Positions 54,612-64,000 of a stretch of DNA of 64,000 bases are shown piece by piece (position 1 is the first letter of the stretch; every line of letters begins with the position of its first letter). The notes under the pieces were generated by a model. That model saw only the letters and a list, made by a program, of their open reading frames with translations. It searched no databases and was not told where the DNA came from. The position numbers and the translations under genes are program-made. The stretch is from Janthinobacterium saanense (GTDB lineage: Bacteria > Pseudomonadota > Gammaproteobacteria > Burkholderiales > Burkholderiaceae_D): assembly GCF_014200675.1 (NCBI RefSeq), contig NZ_JACHCI010000007.1, forward strand, positions 1 through 64,000. Direction: 5' to 3'.

Positions 54612-54823
54612 AATTTTAATGTTTGATATGCAATCGCAATCATCTTAGCAAATTTAATAGCCAAAACACTGTAAGCCATCCGTACAGGAACAGGCCCCTC
54701 TCATCGTCCATGCTACAGTCGTGTTTGCTGCTGACGCCCGGGAAAGAGGCTTGCGTCAGCGCAAACCCCGTGCAAATGCAGGCTGCACGTAGCGTTTAAG
54801 CATATACCCATTCGGAATAAGCT
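54612..54823. other. Intergenic region upstream of the groESL promoter
   Basis: About 210 bases with no gene seen. It holds the promoter of the leftward surface-antigen-like gene and the far upstream part of the groES control region. Confidence 0.5.
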
Positions 54824-54853
54824 CTTGAATAAGACCCCTACCGTCCCTATAAT
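54824..54853 (+). promoter_or_regulatory. Combined sigma-32/sigma-70 promoter of groESL
   Basis: CTTGAA (54824-54829), 15 bases, CCCTATAA fits a heat-shock sigma-32 promoter; TTGAAT (54825-54830), 17 bases, TATAAT (54848-54853) fits a sigma-70 promoter at the same place. Confidence 0.8.
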
Positions 54854-54862
54854 TAGCATGCG

Positions 54863-54889
54863 TTAGCACTCGTTAGTAGAGAGTGCTAA
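54863..54889 (+). promoter_or_regulatory. CIRCE operator (HrcA site) of groESL
   Basis: Perfect CIRCE: TTAGCACTC-N9-GAGTGCTAA (54863-54871, 54881-54889), directly after the -10 box, where HrcA would block transcription. The leader from here to 55136 is about 250 bases with no gene seen; AAGGAG before the groES ATG is the ribosome site. Confidence 0.95.
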
Positions 54890-55136
54890 CAAACTCTTTC
54901 CTAGTAATCCTCAAGCAATGATTGTGTTTGCCCAGCGAACTGCAGGCAATGCGACTGGTGGGCGACGCCATGACGCGACCGCCGCAAGACGCCAGGCGAC
55001 ACAAGCATGGACTGGGGCTTACTGAACGGTTGCACCTGTTATATCAATGGCAGTCAACTGAAAGCAGGCCTGGCCTTGTGCCGGGCTGGTTTTACCACTA
55101 AGCAATACTTATCCATTGAACTTTAAGGAGTTTTGT

Positions 55137-55427
55137 ATGAATCTGCGCCCATTGAACGATCGCGTTATCGTCAAACGCCTCGACCAGGAAACCAAAACTG
55201 CGTCCGGCCTCATCATCCCTGATGCAGCTGCTGAAAAACCGGATCAAGGCGAAGTCCTTGCCGTAGGCAATGGCAAGATTCTCGACGACGGCAAAGTCCG
55301 TCCTCTGGATGTCAAAGTAGGCGACCGCGTCCTGTTCGGCAAATACGCTGGCCAAACCGTCAAAGTTGACGGCGATGAGCTGCTGGTCATGCGCGAAGAA
55401 GACATCATGGCGATCGTCGTCAAGTAA
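55137..55427 (+). CDS. groES: Co-chaperonin GroES
   Basis: The 10-kDa lid of the GroEL chamber, 96 aa, normal length. The N-terminus [19 protein letters not shown], the mobile loop region [20 protein letters not shown] and the end [15 protein letters not shown] are typical. AAGGAG is six bases before the ATG at 55137; a frame continuing 7 codons upstream is not used. First gene of groESL, controlled by sigma-32/sigma-70 and HrcA through CIRCE. Confidence 0.97.
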   Translation: MNLRPLNDRVIVKRLDQETKTASGLIIPDAAAEKPDQGEVLAVGNGKILDDGKVRPLDVKVGDRVLFGKYAGQTVKVDGDELLVMREEDIMAIVVK

Positions 55428-55462
55428 TTGTTTCCACGTTGTAGACATCTTCTACATCCTGA

Positions 55463-57130
<1,668 letters not shown>

Positions 57131-57230
57131 TGCCCTGCTGCCCGGTGCGCAGGCGACGGCGCGCAGGGCAGCATACGCCGGAACAGGACAGACAGGCCAA
57201 AAGCTGTTTGCTCCTCCCCGGCGGCCCCAC

Positions 57231-57261
57231 AGCCACTTTCTTCGGAAAGTGGCTTTTTTTT
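57231..57261 (+). terminator. Terminator of groESL
   Basis: AGCCACTTTC / GAAAGTGGCT (57231-57240, 57245-57254) closed by the very stable loop TTCG and followed by eight T. Confidence 0.95.
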
Positions 57262-57297
57262 CGTCTTTTTTTGCCCGCTCGCACTTTTTGCTTTAGC

Positions 57298-57810
57298 ATG
57301 GCCGCCATCATCCACCTCATGCAAACCGCCATGCCGCCACGCGCCTCTTCTTCCAAAACCGCCATCATTGCCGGCATCCTGGCCGGCCTGCTGGCTGCCG
57401 CACTGGGCGCCACCTATGTGTACCAGCATGCGCCATCTGCGCCGCAGGAACGCCCGGCAGCGGCCTCGGCAGGAAAAACGGAAGCGCGCCAGGAAGAGCA
57501 GGCCGTCACGGCGCTGATGGCGCTGCCGGAACTGAAGGCCTGGGCCGCGCATATCGAAAAAGCCTCCAGCGGACGCGCGCATGGCGCCGTGATGCTGACG
57601 GCCCCCGAGCCACGCCTGGTCGAGGGCCAGTCCTACTATCAGCTGAGCTTTTTTGAAAATACGCCGGAAGCGGCCCACCGCTGGGAAAGCTTCCTCGTCA
57701 CGCCCGATGGCAAGCATATCCTGGTGGACGACACGGCCAGCGATGAAGTGCTGAGCCTGGAGCGCTGGCGCAAGGAAAGCGCGCCCATGGACCGCGTTGC
57801 TACCCAGTAA
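57298..57810 (+). CDS. Membrane-anchored protein of unknown function
   Basis: About 170 aa. One membrane segment (TAIIAGILAGLLAAALGATYVY, residues about 21-42) with an N-terminal tail and a soluble part outside. The soluble part (AHIEKASSGRAHGAVMLTAPEPRLVEGQSYYQLSFFEN ... FLVTPDGKHILVDD) looks like a small alpha/beta domain that I cannot name. The frame is open back to 57130, but the groESL terminator lies inside that stretch, so the start must be after it; 57298, 57319 and 57331 are possible ATGs, none with a clear ribosome site. It ends at the convergent MFS gene. Confidence 0.6.
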   Translation: MAAIIHLMQTAMPPRASSSKTAIIAGILAGLLAAALGATYVYQHAPSAPQERPAAASAGKTEARQEEQAVTALMALPELKAWAAHIEKASSGRAHGAVMLTAPEPRLVEGQSYYQLSFFENTPEAAHRWESFLVTPDGKHILVDDTASDEVLSLERWRKESAPMDRVATQ

Positions 57811-59043
57811 CTAGCCAGTAACAGCGGCAGCCGGGGTGGCGCTTGCGCTGCGCACGCGCGACACCCACCACACCGTCAGCAGCGACAAGCCTGCCGCGAC
57901 CCAGCCATTGATGCCATAACCGCTGATATGGCCGGCGGCATCCGTCGACAAGGTCATGCCGCCTAGCAAGGCGCCCAGGCCGCTGCCCAATTGCTGCAAG
58001 GCCGAATTGACGCTGAGGAAGGCGCCCCGCTTTTGCGGCTGCGGTATGGTGGTCAGCAAGGCTTGCAGGGGGATCGTCCGGCCCGACACCAGCGTCATGA
58101 AGAACGGAAACACCAGCAGCAGCGCCAGCAAGGGCAGTTGCGGCAAATGCGTGATCAGCAGCATGGGCAGGATCGACAACAGCGCGATCCAGCGGTAGAC
58201 CTGCTGCTTGCCGGCTTTATCTGCCCAGCGTCCGATCAGGCGCGCCGTGAATAGCGTGGCGCAGCCGCCCGCCAGATACACCCAGGTGACATCGGCCGGG
58301 GCGATACCCAGATTACCCACCAGCACCGGCGAAATAAACGGTATCACCAGCATCGACGCCGTCATGTTGACGATGGACAAGGCAAACGCATCGAGGTGGC
58401 GGCGTTCACGGAACAGCGCCAGCAAGTTCGGCAGCACTTGCTTCAACGGCGTTTTCGGCCCCGCCAGATGGGCGTTCAAGGGCGGCAGCACGCGCGAGGC
58501 GGCCAGCCAGATCAGCAGCGACAATACCACCAGCAAATAGAACGGCGAAGCCCAGCCAAAGTGTGCGGCCAGCACCACGCCGATCGGCACGCCCGCCACG
58601 GCCGCCATCGCAAACGAGGTCATCACGACGCCGGTGGCCGCACCACGCCGTTCGGCCGGAATCACGTCGCCGATAATGGCCATGATGATGGCGCCCAGCA
58701 CGCCGCCGGTCAGTCCCGCAAACGCGCGCGACCAGATCAGCACATGGAAATTGGGGGCAATCGCGCAGGCCAGGTTCGACACGGTAAACAGGCAAAACAT
58801 GGCCAGCAGCAGCTTTTTACGGTCGAAGCGGTCGATATACGTGGCTGCCAGCAAGCCGGACAAGCCCGCGCACCATGCATAGGCCGAGACGGCGCCCGAC
58901 ACGGTGGCCGGGCCGATGTTGAAGGCGTGCATCAGCTGGGGCGCCAGCGGCATCATCACCATGAAATCCATGATGACGGTAAATTGCGTCAGGGCCAGCA
59001 GCCACAGCAGCCAGCGTTCGCGGGCAGGAGTCAAAGTCATCAT
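57811..59043 (-). CDS. MFS transporter (DHA1-like) in an operon with PadR
   Basis: A 410-aa major facilitator with 12 predicted helices; the helix 2-3 loop has YIDRFDRKKLLL (motif A-like) and helix 5 has GATGVVMTSFAMAAVAGVPIGV, as in DHA1 drug/sugar exporters. Its start overlaps the PadR stop (59040-59043, ATGA), so the two are coupled and PadR probably senses a substrate of this pump. A multidrug or metabolite exporter is likely; substrate unknown. Confidence 0.9.
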   Translation of the reverse strand: MMTLTPARERWLLWLLALTQFTVIMDFMVMMPLAPQLMHAFNIGPATVSGAVSAYAWCAGLSGLLAATYIDRFDRKKLLLAMFCLFTVSNLACAIAPNFHVLIWSRAFAGLTGGVLGAIIMAIIGDVIPAERRGAATGVVMTSFAMAAVAGVPIGVVLAAHFGWASPFYLLVVLSLLIWLAASRVLPPLNAHLAGPKTPLKQVLPNLLALFRERRHLDAFALSIVNMTASMLVIPFISPVLVGNLGIAPADVTWVYLAGGCATLFTARLIGRWADKAGKQQVYRWIALLSILPMLLITHLPQLPLLALLLVFPFFMTLVSGRTIPLQALLTTIPQPQKRGAFLSVNSALQQLGSGLGALLGGMTLSTDAAGHISGYGINGWVAAGLSLLTVWWVSRVRSASATPAAAVTG

Positions 59044-59561
59044 CCCAGCTCCTCGATATCGCGTTTAGCCTGGCGCAAGATAGCGCAGATGGCGTCGAGA
59101 CGGGCCGCGCTCAGCGCGTCATAGCGCCCGCGTGCGATCACGGCGGCCTTGAGTTCATGCATCAATTGGCGCAGATCATCTTCGGCTGGCGCAGCGACCT
59201 TGGCGGCAATCGCATCCACGTAGGCGCGGTTCGCTTCCAAAAAGGCCAGGCCTTCCTGCGTGATGCTGTGCAGCTTCTTGTTGCCGTCCAGGCTGACAGC
59301 CACATAACCCTGGCCCACCAGCCCATGCATCAAGGGATAAATAGCGCCGGGACTGGGCGCATAACCGCCACCGGCACGCTCTGCGATGGCTTTGATGATG
59401 TCGTAGCCATGGCGTGGTTTGTCGGCAATCAGTTGCAGCACCAGGTAGCGCAAGGTGCCCGCATCAAACATTTTGGGGCCGCGCCCCGGCGCACCATGGC
59501 CGTGACCATGGCTGTGCTGCAACGCCTGCAGCCGGTGGCCGCCGCGTAGGAAGTGAAGCAT
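59040..59561 (-). CDS. PadR-family transcriptional regulator
   Basis: A 173-aa repressor. After a His/Gly-rich stretch (HSHGHGHGAPGRGP, residues 16-29) that might bind metal, the PadR winged helix appears: LRYLVLQLIADKPRHGYDIIKAIAE and GAIYPLMHGLVGQGYVAVSLDGNKK, then a C-terminal dimer helix. AAGGAG lies four bases before the ATG at 59561 and overlaps the operator repeats, as expected for autorepression. It is the first gene of a two-gene unit with the MFS pump. Confidence 0.92.
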   Translation of the reverse strand: MLHFLRGGHRLQALQHSHGHGHGAPGRGPKMFDAGTLRYLVLQLIADKPRHGYDIIKAIAERAGGGYAPSPGAIYPLMHGLVGQGYVAVSLDGNKKLHSITQEGLAFLEANRAYVDAIAAKVAAPAEDDLRQLMHELKAAVIARGRYDALSAARLDAICAILRQAKRDIEELG

Positions 59562-59571
59562 GGGACTCCTT

Positions 59572-59610
59572 AAGATATATCGCAATAAGATATATCTTAA
59601 TTTGATATAA
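59572..59610. promoter_or_regulatory. PadR operator repeats
   Basis: Two direct copies of AAGATATATC, 15 bases apart (59572-59581, 59587-59596); the second lies in the perfect palindrome TAAGATATATCTTA (59586-59599), and a degenerate third (GATATAAG, about 59603) follows. They cover the PadR promoter and ribosome site. Confidence 0.7.
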
Positions 59611-59660
59611 GCAACCGTGCAAGGTTTACTTTCCCGTGATCAGGTCCGATACTGGACGAC

Positions 59661-60224
59661 ATGCCTCCCTTCCACGTGCGCCCCCTTACCGCCGACGATA
59701 CGCCCGCCTACCGCGCCCTGCGCCTGGCAGGCATCAGCGAATTGCCCGCCACCTTCTGCACCACCTATGCGCTGGAAAGCAGCTTGCCCCTGACACACAT
59801 CAGCCAGCGCCTGCAAGCGAACCGCTACCAAATAATCTTCGGCGCCTACGATGACGAGCAATTGGTCGCCATGGCCGGCCTGCGCCGCGAACCGATTGCC
59901 GTGGTGCATGACAAAGCCAGCGTCTGGGGTGTGTACGTGGCGCCAGACGCGCGCGGCAAGGGGGCGGGCTGGCAATTGCTGCAGGCAGCCATCAGCCATG
60001 CCTGCGCCATTCCCGAACTGGCCAAGCTGCGCCTGGCCGTGGCGCAAGACAACCATGCGGCCCTGTCGCTGTATCTGCGCTGCGGTTTTACCCTGGCCGA
60101 GGATGCCGCACCGCTGGGCATGCTGCAAATGCAGATGCTGCTGCCGCGGCCTGCCATCGCGGAAACCATATCAAAAAGCGATGTCTTTATGAAAATCAAT
60201 GACTTACGGAAAGTGGAAAAATAG
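59661..60224 (+). CDS. GNAT-family N-acetyltransferase
   Basis: A 187-aa acetyl-CoA-dependent transferase. The fold is visible as VRPLTADDTPAYRALRL at the start, VWGVYVAPDARGKGAGWQLL with the acetyl-CoA binding motif (R-G-K-G-A-G, about residue 98), and LRLAVAQDNHAALSLYLRCGF with the conserved N and Y. The substrate, a small amine or protein N-terminus, cannot be inferred. It is divergent from the PadR gene, next to its operator repeats. Confidence 0.9.
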   Translation: MPPFHVRPLTADDTPAYRALRLAGISELPATFCTTYALESSLPLTHISQRLQANRYQIIFGAYDDEQLVAMAGLRREPIAVVHDKASVWGVYVAPDARGKGAGWQLLQAAISHACAIPELAKLRLAVAQDNHAALSLYLRCGFTLAEDAAPLGMLQMQMLLPRPAIAETISKSDVFMKINDLRKVEK

Positions 60225-60304
60225 CGGATAGACCATTTTTCCTGTTGCCATCAAGCTCTTCAGGCCTTAGCATCGCGGCTTATAAAAATACTTAGGAAGA
60301 GACC

Positions 60305-61864
60305 ATGTCAACGGCCGAGATAAAAAATGCCAGTGGGCAAATGCCCCGCCAGATACCCTACATCATCGCCAACGAAGGCTGCGAGCGCTTCAGCTTTTAT
60401 GGCATGCGCAACATCCTCACACCGTTTCTGATCAGCACCTTGCTGCTGATGATACCCATCGATCAGCGCACGGGCGAAGCCAAGCACGTGTTCCACACCT
60501 TCGTCATCGGCGTGTATTTCTTCCCGCTGCTGGGCGGCTGGCTGGCCGACCGTTTCTTTGGCAAGTACAACACCATTTTCTGGCTCAGCCTCGTGTATTG
60601 CGCGGGCCACGCCTGCCTGGCCATCTTTGAAGATAGCGTCAACGGCTTTTATTTCGGCCTGTTCCTGATCGCCTTCGGTTCAGGCGGCATCAAGCCGCTG
60701 GTGGCGTCTTTCGTGGGCGACCAGTTTGACCAGACCAACAAGCACAAGGCCAAGCTGGTGTTCGACCTGTTTTACTGGATCATCAACTTCGGCTCCTTCT
60801 TCGCTTCGCTGCTGATGCCGATGTTCCTGCGCGACTACGGTCCATCGATCGCCTTCGGCATCCCCGGCCTGATGATGCTGGCCGCCACCATCGTGTTCTG
60901 GATGGGCGCAAAAAAATACGTGCACATACCGCCGGCACCACCGAATCCCGATTCGTTCACCCGCGTGGCCCGCACCGCCCTGCTGGCCCAAGTCGATGGC
61001 GGTTCGCGCGCAGGCCTGTACGTGGCCTACCTCGGCGTGGCCGGCGCCCTGTTCTCGTTCTACATGGTGCCCGACTGGGGCTTCGTGATCTCGGCCTGTA
61101 CCGCGCTGGTGCTGCTGCTGGCCTTCGGCAGCATCGGCACGGCCATGCAGCTGGAACGCGCACGCGGCATCCACCCTGACGAAGCCGTCGAAGGCGTGCG
61201 GGCCGTGCTGCGCATCCTGGTCATCTTCGCCCTGGTCACGCCATTCTTCTCGCTGTTCGACCAGAAGGCTTCGACCTGGATCGTGCAGGCCAACACCATG
61301 GAAAAACCAAGCTGGTTCCTGCCGGCCCAGATGCAGGCGCTGAACCCGATGCTGGTGATGCTGCTGATCCCGTTCAACAACCTGGTGCTGTACCCGATGC
61401 TGAACCGCTTCGGCCTGGAAGCGACCGCCCTGCGCCGCATGACGGCCGGCATCGGCTTTTCCTCGCTGGCCTGGATCGTCATCGGTCTGCTGCAACTGGC
61501 GCTCGACAGCGGCAACGCGGTCTCCATCATGTGGCAAATCCTGCCGTATGCGCTGCTGACCTTTGGCGAAGTGCTGGTGTCGGCCACCGGCCTGGAGTTT
61601 GCATACAGCCAGGCGCCAGTGTCCATGAAAGGCGCCATCATGAGCTTCTGGAATCTGTCGACCACGGTGGGCAACCTGTGGGTACTGATCGTCAACAAGA
61701 GCGTCATGAACGAAGGCGTGATCGGCAAGATCTCGGAAAGCGGCATCAGCGTGACCGCCTTCCAGATGTTCTTCTTCGCCGCCTTCGCCGCCGTCGCCAT
61801 GCTGGCCTTCGGACTGTATGCGAAACGCTACAAGATGGTCGACAACTACCGCAAGACTGCCTAA
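60305..61864 (+). CDS. POT-family proton-dependent oligopeptide transporter
   Basis: Inner-membrane peptide symporter of 519 aa with about 12-14 helices. The family signature is clear: IIANEGCERFSFYGMRNIL (E-x-x-E-R-F-x-Y-Y-like, with F-S-F-Y-G), GVYFFPLLGGWLADRFFGKY, and GSGGIKPLVASFVGDQFDQTN in the PTR2 motif. It would import di- and tripeptides with protons. AGGAAGAG is before the ATG. Its stop overlaps that of the leftward alcohol dehydrogenase gene by four bases. Confidence 0.94.
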   Translation: MSTAEIKNASGQMPRQIPYIIANEGCERFSFYGMRNILTPFLISTLLLMIPIDQRTGEAKHVFHTFVIGVYFFPLLGGWLADRFFGKYNTIFWLSLVYCAGHACLAIFEDSVNGFYFGLFLIAFGSGGIKPLVASFVGDQFDQTNKHKAKLVFDLFYWIINFGSFFASLLMPMFLRDYGPSIAFGIPGLMMLAATIVFWMGAKKYVHIPPAPPNPDSFTRVARTALLAQVDGGSRAGLYVAYLGVAGALFSFYMVPDWGFVISACTALVLLLAFGSIGTAMQLERARGIHPDEAVEGVRAVLRILVIFALVTPFFSLFDQKASTWIVQANTMEKPSWFLPAQMQALNPMLVMLLIPFNNLVLYPMLNRFGLEATALRRMTAGIGFSSLAWIVIGLLQLALDSGNAVSIMWQILPYALLTFGEVLVSATGLEFAYSQAPVSMKGAIMSFWNLSTTVGNLWVLIVNKSVMNEGVIGKISESGISVTAFQMFFFAAFAAVAMLAFGLYAKRYKMVDNYRKTA

Positions 61865-62871
61865 TTCAGGCGTAGAACGACCTTGCCAAAGGGGCTGGCG
61901 CCCAGGCGTGCCAGCCCCACATCCACCTGATCGACGCCGAATACGCTGTCGATCACCGGCACGATGCGGTGCTGCGCTATAAACGCATTCATCCGTTCAA
62001 ACATGCTGCGCGAGCCCGTCTCGATGCCACGCACATTGATATTCTTGTTCATCACCGTGAAGATATCGAAGGGATTGGTTTCTTCCTGCACCACGCCGAT
62101 AATCGCCACCGTGCCCTCGAAGGCAACAGCGCGCGTGGCGCGGCGCAGCGAATCGGTCAAGCCCATGTCCAGCACCAGCTGCGCGCCAAGGCCGTTGGTC
62201 AGCGCCTGCACCTGCTGATCCCATTCCGGCGTCACGGAAGAATTGATGGCGTCGTCGGCGCCTGCCGCCAGCGCCAGTTTCAGCTTTGCTTCGGTGCGCG
62301 ACACAACAATCACGCGCGCTCCCAGCGCCTTGGCGAACTGGATCGCAAACACGGCCACGCCACCGGTGGTCTGCACCACCACCGTATCGCCGGGCTGCAG
62401 CGTTTTCACTTCCGCCACCGCATGCCAGGCCGTCAGCGCGGCCACCGGCAGGGTTGCCGCTTGCGCATACGATAAAAAATCGGGGCTGGCCACCAGTTCA
62501 TCTTCATGCAGCTGTATCTTTTCAGCCAGCACGCCATCGCGCCCACGACTGCCCAGCGAACCGCTCAAGCCTTCTGCCGTCAAGGGACCATCGAGCCAGT
62601 TTGGCAGCACGGTGGTATTGACCCTGTCCCCCACCTTGAAACGGCTCACGCCTGCGCCCACCGCTTCCACCACACCCGCCGCATCGCTGAAGGGAATGCG
62701 GCCTTCGACGGGCGGGCGGAAGCGGTTGCCTTTGACAAAATAGACATCCCTGAAATTGAGGGCAATCGCCCGCACGGTCACCAGCACATCCTGCGCACCG
62801 AGCGGCAGCGGTGCTTGCTGTTGGCGCAGCAACTGGCCCTGGCCATCGGTGCGATAAATCGTGTAAGTCAT
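61861..62871 (-). CDS. Zinc-independent-looking MDR alcohol dehydrogenase/quinone oxidoreductase
   Basis: A 336-aa medium-chain dehydrogenase/reductase. Family points: the N-terminal GroES-like domain (LGAQDVLVTVRAIALNFRDVYFVKG, GVVEAVGAGVSRFKVGDRVNT) and the Rossmann site TVVVQTTGGVAVFAIQFAKALGARVIV. The usual zinc-binding cysteine of the catalytic site is replaced (NFRDVYF), and there are no structural-zinc cysteines, so it is likely an NADPH-dependent quinone or enone reductase. Divergent from the LysR gene at 62981, which has a matching dyad between them. Confidence 0.9.
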   Translation of the reverse strand: MTYTIYRTDGQGQLLRQQQAPLPLGAQDVLVTVRAIALNFRDVYFVKGNRFRPPVEGRIPFSDAAGVVEAVGAGVSRFKVGDRVNTTVLPNWLDGPLTAEGLSGSLGSRGRDGVLAEKIQLHEDELVASPDFLSYAQAATLPVAALTAWHAVAEVKTLQPGDTVVVQTTGGVAVFAIQFAKALGARVIVVSRTEAKLKLALAAGADDAINSSVTPEWDQQVQALTNGLGAQLVLDMGLTDSLRRATRAVAFEGTVAIIGVVQEETNPFDIFTVMNKNINVRGIETGSRSMFERMNAFIAQHRIVPVIDSVFGVDQVDVGLARLGASPFGKVVLRLN

Positions 62872-62940
62872 AGCGGCTCCAGAAGAATTTTCAGGAAGCC
62901 AGTATCGGCCTGCGCTCAGGGATTAACAATCAGCTTAAAA

Positions 62941-62957
62941 TGCAAAGGTTTATTGCA
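62941..62957. promoter_or_regulatory. Candidate LysR operator between the MDR and LysR genes
   Basis: TGCAA-N7-TTGCA, a perfect 17-base dyad of LysR-box kind, 24 bases before the LysR ATG and 69 from the reductase start. Confidence 0.5.
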
Positions 62958-62980
62958 CCAATCGCAAAAGTGGAGCTCAA

Positions 62981-63865
62981 ATGGAAATGCTCAATGAAAT
63001 GGCAGTCTTCGCCCAGGTGGTCGACAGCGGCGGCTTTTCAGCGGCGGCGCGCCATCTGGGCGTGGCGACATCGGCCGTCAGCCGCCATGTGGCGCGCCTG
63101 GAAGCGCACTTGGGCGGACGGCTGCTGCAACGGACCACGCGTTCGCTGTCGCTGACCGAACTGGGCGTACAAGTGCATGCGGCCTGTGTGCGCATGCTCA
63201 GCACGGCGCGTGAAGTCCATGTGCTGGCCGGCAGCTACCGCGCCCGGCCGAACGGCGTGCTGCGGGTCAGCGCGCCCATCGTGTTTGGCCAGGTCTGGCT
63301 GGCGCCCCGGCTGCCCGCCTTCCTCGACCTGCATCCCGACGTCGATGTACGCGTGACCTTGACCGACCGCACCATCGACCTGGTGGAAGACGGCATCGAC
63401 CTGGCGATCCGCATCGCGCGCGAACTGGCGCCGGGGCTGGCAGCGCGGCCCTTGTGCTCAATGCGTTATGTGCTGGTGGCGTCGCAAGCCTATCTGGACG
63501 AACATGGCGCGCCCGAGGCGCCGGAAGACTTGCTGCGGCACCGCTGCTGTTATCTGGGATATGGCCAGTTCGGCGGGCGCTGGTCCATGCGCAGTAGCGA
63601 GCGCAGCGCCAGCATCGATATTCCCGCCCGCATCACCATCAACAATAGCGGCGCCATCATGGCGCTGGTGGAAGCCGATGGCGGCATCGGCCTGGTGCCC
63701 GACTTTGCCGCGCAAGCGGCGCTGGCTTGCGGGCGGGTGAAACAGCTGCTGCCGGCATGGGAATTTGACACGCCCTATGCCGGCGCCGTGCATGCCGTCT
63801 ACACGCCGGGCCGGCACCTGGCCTTGAAGGTGCGGGCCCTGATCGACTACCTGGCGGTGACTTAA
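62981..63865 (+). CDS. LysR-family transcriptional regulator
   Basis: A 294-aa LTTR. The winged helix reads EMAVFAQVVDSGGFSAAARHL with VATSAVSRHVARLEAHLGGRLLQRTTRSLSLTE; the effector domain begins near residue 90 (LRVSAPIVFGQVWLAP). GGAG is five bases before the ATG. It faces the MDR reductase gene, shares a dyad with it, and likely controls it. Effector unknown. Its stop overlaps that of the next, leftward gene (TTAA). Confidence 0.92.
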   Translation: MEMLNEMAVFAQVVDSGGFSAAARHLGVATSAVSRHVARLEAHLGGRLLQRTTRSLSLTELGVQVHAACVRMLSTAREVHVLAGSYRARPNGVLRVSAPIVFGQVWLAPRLPAFLDLHPDVDVRVTLTDRTIDLVEDGIDLAIRIARELAPGLAARPLCSMRYVLVASQAYLDEHGAPEAPEDLLRHRCCYLGYGQFGGRWSMRSSERSASIDIPARITINNSGAIMALVEADGGIGLVPDFAAQAALACGRVKQLLPAWEFDTPYAGAVHAVYTPGRHLALKVRALIDYLAVT

Positions 63866-64000
63866 GTCGTCACCGTCGGCGCAGCGAGCCCCGTGCGCTC
63901 GCGGATCTGCGCCACTTGCTCCGCCACCGCGATCAAGCCGGCCAGCGCCTCTTGCGTGGGAATGCCGTGCCGCGCGGGATCGGCTTCGTAGCGCTCCAGG
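63862..64000 (-). CDS. C-terminal end of an unidentified gene (cut by the window edge)
   Basis: The last 46 codons of a leftward gene are in the window, ending in TAA at 63862-63864. The tail LERYEADPARHGIPTQEAL ... IRERTG is helical, with codon use like the neighbours. Too short to name. Confidence 0.55.
   Translation of the reverse strand, partial: LERYEADPARHGIPTQEALAGLIAVAEQVAQIRERTGLAAPTVTT

Overview
The window looks like chromosome of a GC-rich betaproteobacterium of the Oxalobacteraceae, most likely Janthinobacterium or a close relative such as Duganella or Massilia. This placement is an inference from gene content and arrangement: 6S RNA directly downstream of zapBA, an aceE-aceF-lpdA operon whose E3 carries its own lipoyl domain, CIRCE-controlled groESL, the folD/prlC/holC neighbourhood and DUF2486-like genes. 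No rRNA is present. There is one tRNA (Lys-UUU), one 6S RNA and one IS3-family element. No CRISPR array and no prophage were seen.

Layout. 0-9 kb: acyl desaturase, MscS channel, the purN-RsmB-like pair, an orphan barstar, a glycine-zipper envelope protein, a spermidine-synthase-like protein and an isolated GspE-type ATPase. 9-23 kb: tRNA-Lys, then mostly exported proteins: a pentaheme cytochrome that fuses two known cytochrome modules, a calcineurin-like lipoprotein, an LprI-like protein, an S9 peptidase, an MFS carrier, a BON protein and two zinc peptidases. 22-29 kb: an SDR/LysR divergent pair, then a complete EmrA-EmrB-outer-membrane-factor efflux operon with a divergent TetR regulator. 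29-31 kb: three poorly known genes, including a metallophosphoesterase-like protein that has lost most metal ligands. 31-37 kb: the pyruvate dehydrogenase operon. 37-48 kb: housekeeping genes (folD, prlC, holC, ilvD, lgt), a branched-chain amino-acid type binding protein, and an AT-richer glycosidase-like lipoprotein that may be acquired.

48.8-52.1 kb is the clearest accessory block. It holds a two-gene type IV toxin-antitoxin/abortive-infection-like cassette: an AbiEi-like antitoxin with a nuclease-like N-terminal domain and an AbiEii-like nucleotidyltransferase. A long dyad sits right at its promoter, and an IS3-family element with a frameshifted orfB follows. It lies between lgt and the EVE-6S-zapA-zapB block. 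53.8-64 kb: a tandem-duplicated surface-antigen-like protein, groESL with a combined sigma-32/sigma-70 promoter and CIRCE operator, an MFS/PadR pair with clear operator repeats, a GNAT enzyme, a POT peptide transporter, an alcohol dehydrogenase/LysR pair, and the end of a gene cut by the window edge.

The strongest candidates for new biology are the AbiEi/AbiEii-like cassette with its operator (48.87-50.87 kb), the AdhB-TsdA-type cytochrome fusion (9.3-11.4 kb) and the degenerate metallophosphoesterase (29.7-30.8 kb). All assignments come from reading motifs and gene order; no database search was run.
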